This document shows positions 63,097 to 64,000 of a DNA stretch of 64,000 nucleotides, one piece after another. Origin of the DNA: Anaerolineaceae bacterium (GTDB taxonomy: Bacteria > Chloroflexota > Anaerolineae > Aggregatilineales > Phototrophicaceae); contig JACKCG010000011.1 of the NCBI GenBank assembly GCA_020634135.1, positions 1 through 64,000 of the forward strand, written 5' to 3'. The notes below the pieces were generated by a model. The model searched no databases, had not been told where the DNA came from, and saw only the letters and a program-made list of their open reading frames with translations. The position numbers and the translations under genes are program-made. The first letter of the stretch is position 1. Each line of letters opens with the position of its first letter.

Positions 63097-64000
63097 ATGA
63101 CTCATTTCCCTCAAAAACGCATCCTGTATGTTGTGAATATCCCACGGTTTTTCGTCACTCACCGCATCCCGCTGGCCCGTGCCGCCCGTGCCGCTGGCTA
63201 CGAGGTGCATGTGGCGACATCAACCTATGACGAGGCGAATGTTCGTATCATCCAGGATGAGGGCTTCGCCTTCCACCCACTACCCATCAGCCAGCACGGG
63301 ACGCGCCCCTGGGAAGAAGTCGGTACGTTCCGGGCATTATTCCGCCTGTATCGGCAACTTAAGCCCGATATTGTGCATCATGTGACCATCAAGGCAGTGA
63401 TTTACGGCGGTATCGTGGCACAGATGACCGGTGTCCCGGTGGTGGTTCACTCGTTGACCGGACTGGGGACAGTGTTCACCGAAAATGACCTCAAGACGCG
63501 CTTGCTGCGGGCGGGGGCACAGGTGGCTTACAGGCTGGCGCTGCGCCCGGTTAACAGCCGTCTCATCTTCCAGAACCCCGACGACCAACGGTTGTTCCTG
63601 CAACGCGGCATGATTCCGTCGGAACGCACGCTGGTTATTAAAGGCAGCGGGGTAGATGTGGATGAATTCACGCCACAACCGGAAAGAGACGAGACGCCGG
63701 TTGTGGTGTTCGCCGGGCGGCTGCTGTGGACAAAAGGAATTGGTGAATATGTCCAGGCCGCGCAGCAGTTGCGCGATGCCGGGGTACAGGCGCGCTTCGT
63801 GATTGTTGGCTACCCAGAACCGAGCAGCCCGGATGCGATTCCCCCGGAACAACTGGCAGAATGGCAGGCGGGGGACGCTGTCGAATGGTGGGGCAAGCGT
63901 GACGACATGCCCCAGGTGTTCGCCGGGTCACACATCGTCTGCCTGCCGTCCGCGCGGGAAGGTGTGCCAAAAGTGCTGATTGAGGCGGCGGCCTGTGGGC
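63097..64000 (+). CDS. Family 4 glycosyltransferase, cut by the right edge
   Basis: The frame is open from the ATG at 63097 to the end of the window (301 codons, no stop). The product starts RILYVVNIPRFFVTHRIPLA, has DIVHHVTIKAVIYGG and HSLTGLGTVFTEND, then VVVFAGRLLWTKGIGEYV and the donor-site region SAREGVPKVLIEAAACG. This is the pattern of the WecA/PglA-like GT4 glycosyltransferases that build surface polysaccharides. No clear ribosome-binding sequence precedes it. Confidence 0.88.
   Translation, partial: MTHFPQKRILYVVNIPRFFVTHRIPLARAARAAGYEVHVATSTYDEANVRIIQDEGFAFHPLPISQHGTRPWEEVGTFRALFRLYRQLKPDIVHHVTIKAVIYGGIVAQMTGVPVVVHSLTGLGTVFTENDLKTRLLRAGAQVAYRLALRPVNSRLIFQNPDDQRLFLQRGMIPSERTLVIKGSGVDVDEFTPQPERDETPVVVFAGRLLWTKGIGEYVQAAQQLRDAGVQARFVIVGYPEPSSPDAIPPEQLAEWQAGDAVEWWGKRDDMPQVFAGSHIVCLPSAREGVPKVLIEAAACG

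Noticed and set aside
1..64000. tRNA genes, CRISPR arrays, insertion sequences
   Set aside because: I saw no T-loop consensus with matching acceptor arms, no regularly spaced repeats of 25-40 bases, and no transposase or terminal repeats.

Overview
The window looks like chromosomal DNA from a Chloroflexota bacterium, most likely of the Anaerolineae type. The clues are several secreted or membrane-anchored proteins with long Pro/Thr-rich linkers, cohesin, CNA-B-like and dockerin modules in one polypeptide, TolB-like propellers, SH3 plus excalibur surface proteins, and GAF-PAS-cyclase signalling proteins. This is inferred from gene content; no rRNA or other phylogenetic marker is present. I see no rRNA, tRNA, CRISPR array, insertion sequence or phage gene.

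Layout. 0.3-6.1 kb: a very large secreted glycan-active protein whose 3' end (CNA-B-like and dockerin region) is broken by frameshifts, facing a frameshifted YdhF-like aldo/keto reductase. 6.1-13.9 kb: aminotransferase, TolB-like secreted protein, GT2 glycosyltransferase, membrane TPR protein, patatin-like lipase, aldo/keto reductase. 14.3-16.0 kb: HerA-type ATPase. 16.0-22.9 kb: a long minus-strand run (GT4 glycosyltransferase, SppA-like protease, metallo-beta-lactamase fold protein, anchored protein, DUF1028, Smr, aldo/keto reductase). 23.1-26.0 kb: CdsA, YhhQ-type transporter and an MFS protein, tightly packed. 26.0-30.9 kb: a TolB-like protein, then two adjacent GAF-PAS-class III cyclase genes. 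31.4-41.4 kb: large FtsX-type permease, MFS exporter, UbiA prenyltransferase divergent from an FAD oxidoreductase, a region of decayed gene copies, a saccharopine-dehydrogenase-like protein and an OsmC protein. 41.6-45.3 kb: RNase Z-like protein and a three-gene ABC-2 cassette. 45.5-50.7 kb: SurE, PfkB kinase, SH3/excalibur protein, threonylcarbamoyl-AMP synthase. 50.9-64.0 kb: GT-C-like membrane protein, MBL/SDR pair, metallophosphoesterase, a repeat-rich anchored protein, hemolysin III, a PP2C-like/propeller protein, a stand-alone response regulator, a Thr-rich linker protein, a family 4 uracil-DNA glycosylase, and a glycosyltransferase cut by the right edge.

The most interesting point is the cyclase pair at 27291-30871. 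The genes overlap by one base and have the same architecture, but their catalytic residues are lost in a complementary way. One chain keeps both metal-binding aspartates and lacks the transition-state Asn and Arg. The other keeps Asn and Arg and has lost the second metal aspartate. This is the division of labour of the C1 and C2 halves of animal transmembrane adenylyl cyclases, and it predicts an obligate bacterial heterodimer with one working active site.

Other points are two small zones dense with frameshifts (about 4.6-6.1 kb and 38.3-39.0 kb), an ABC-2/SpoIIM-like fused permease with a 68-residue companion, a Cys-to-His change at an iron-sulfur ligand position of the uracil-DNA glycosylase, and heptamer-phased repeat tracts in intergenic DNA. 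Most convergent gene ends carry clear inverted repeats that probably act as terminators.
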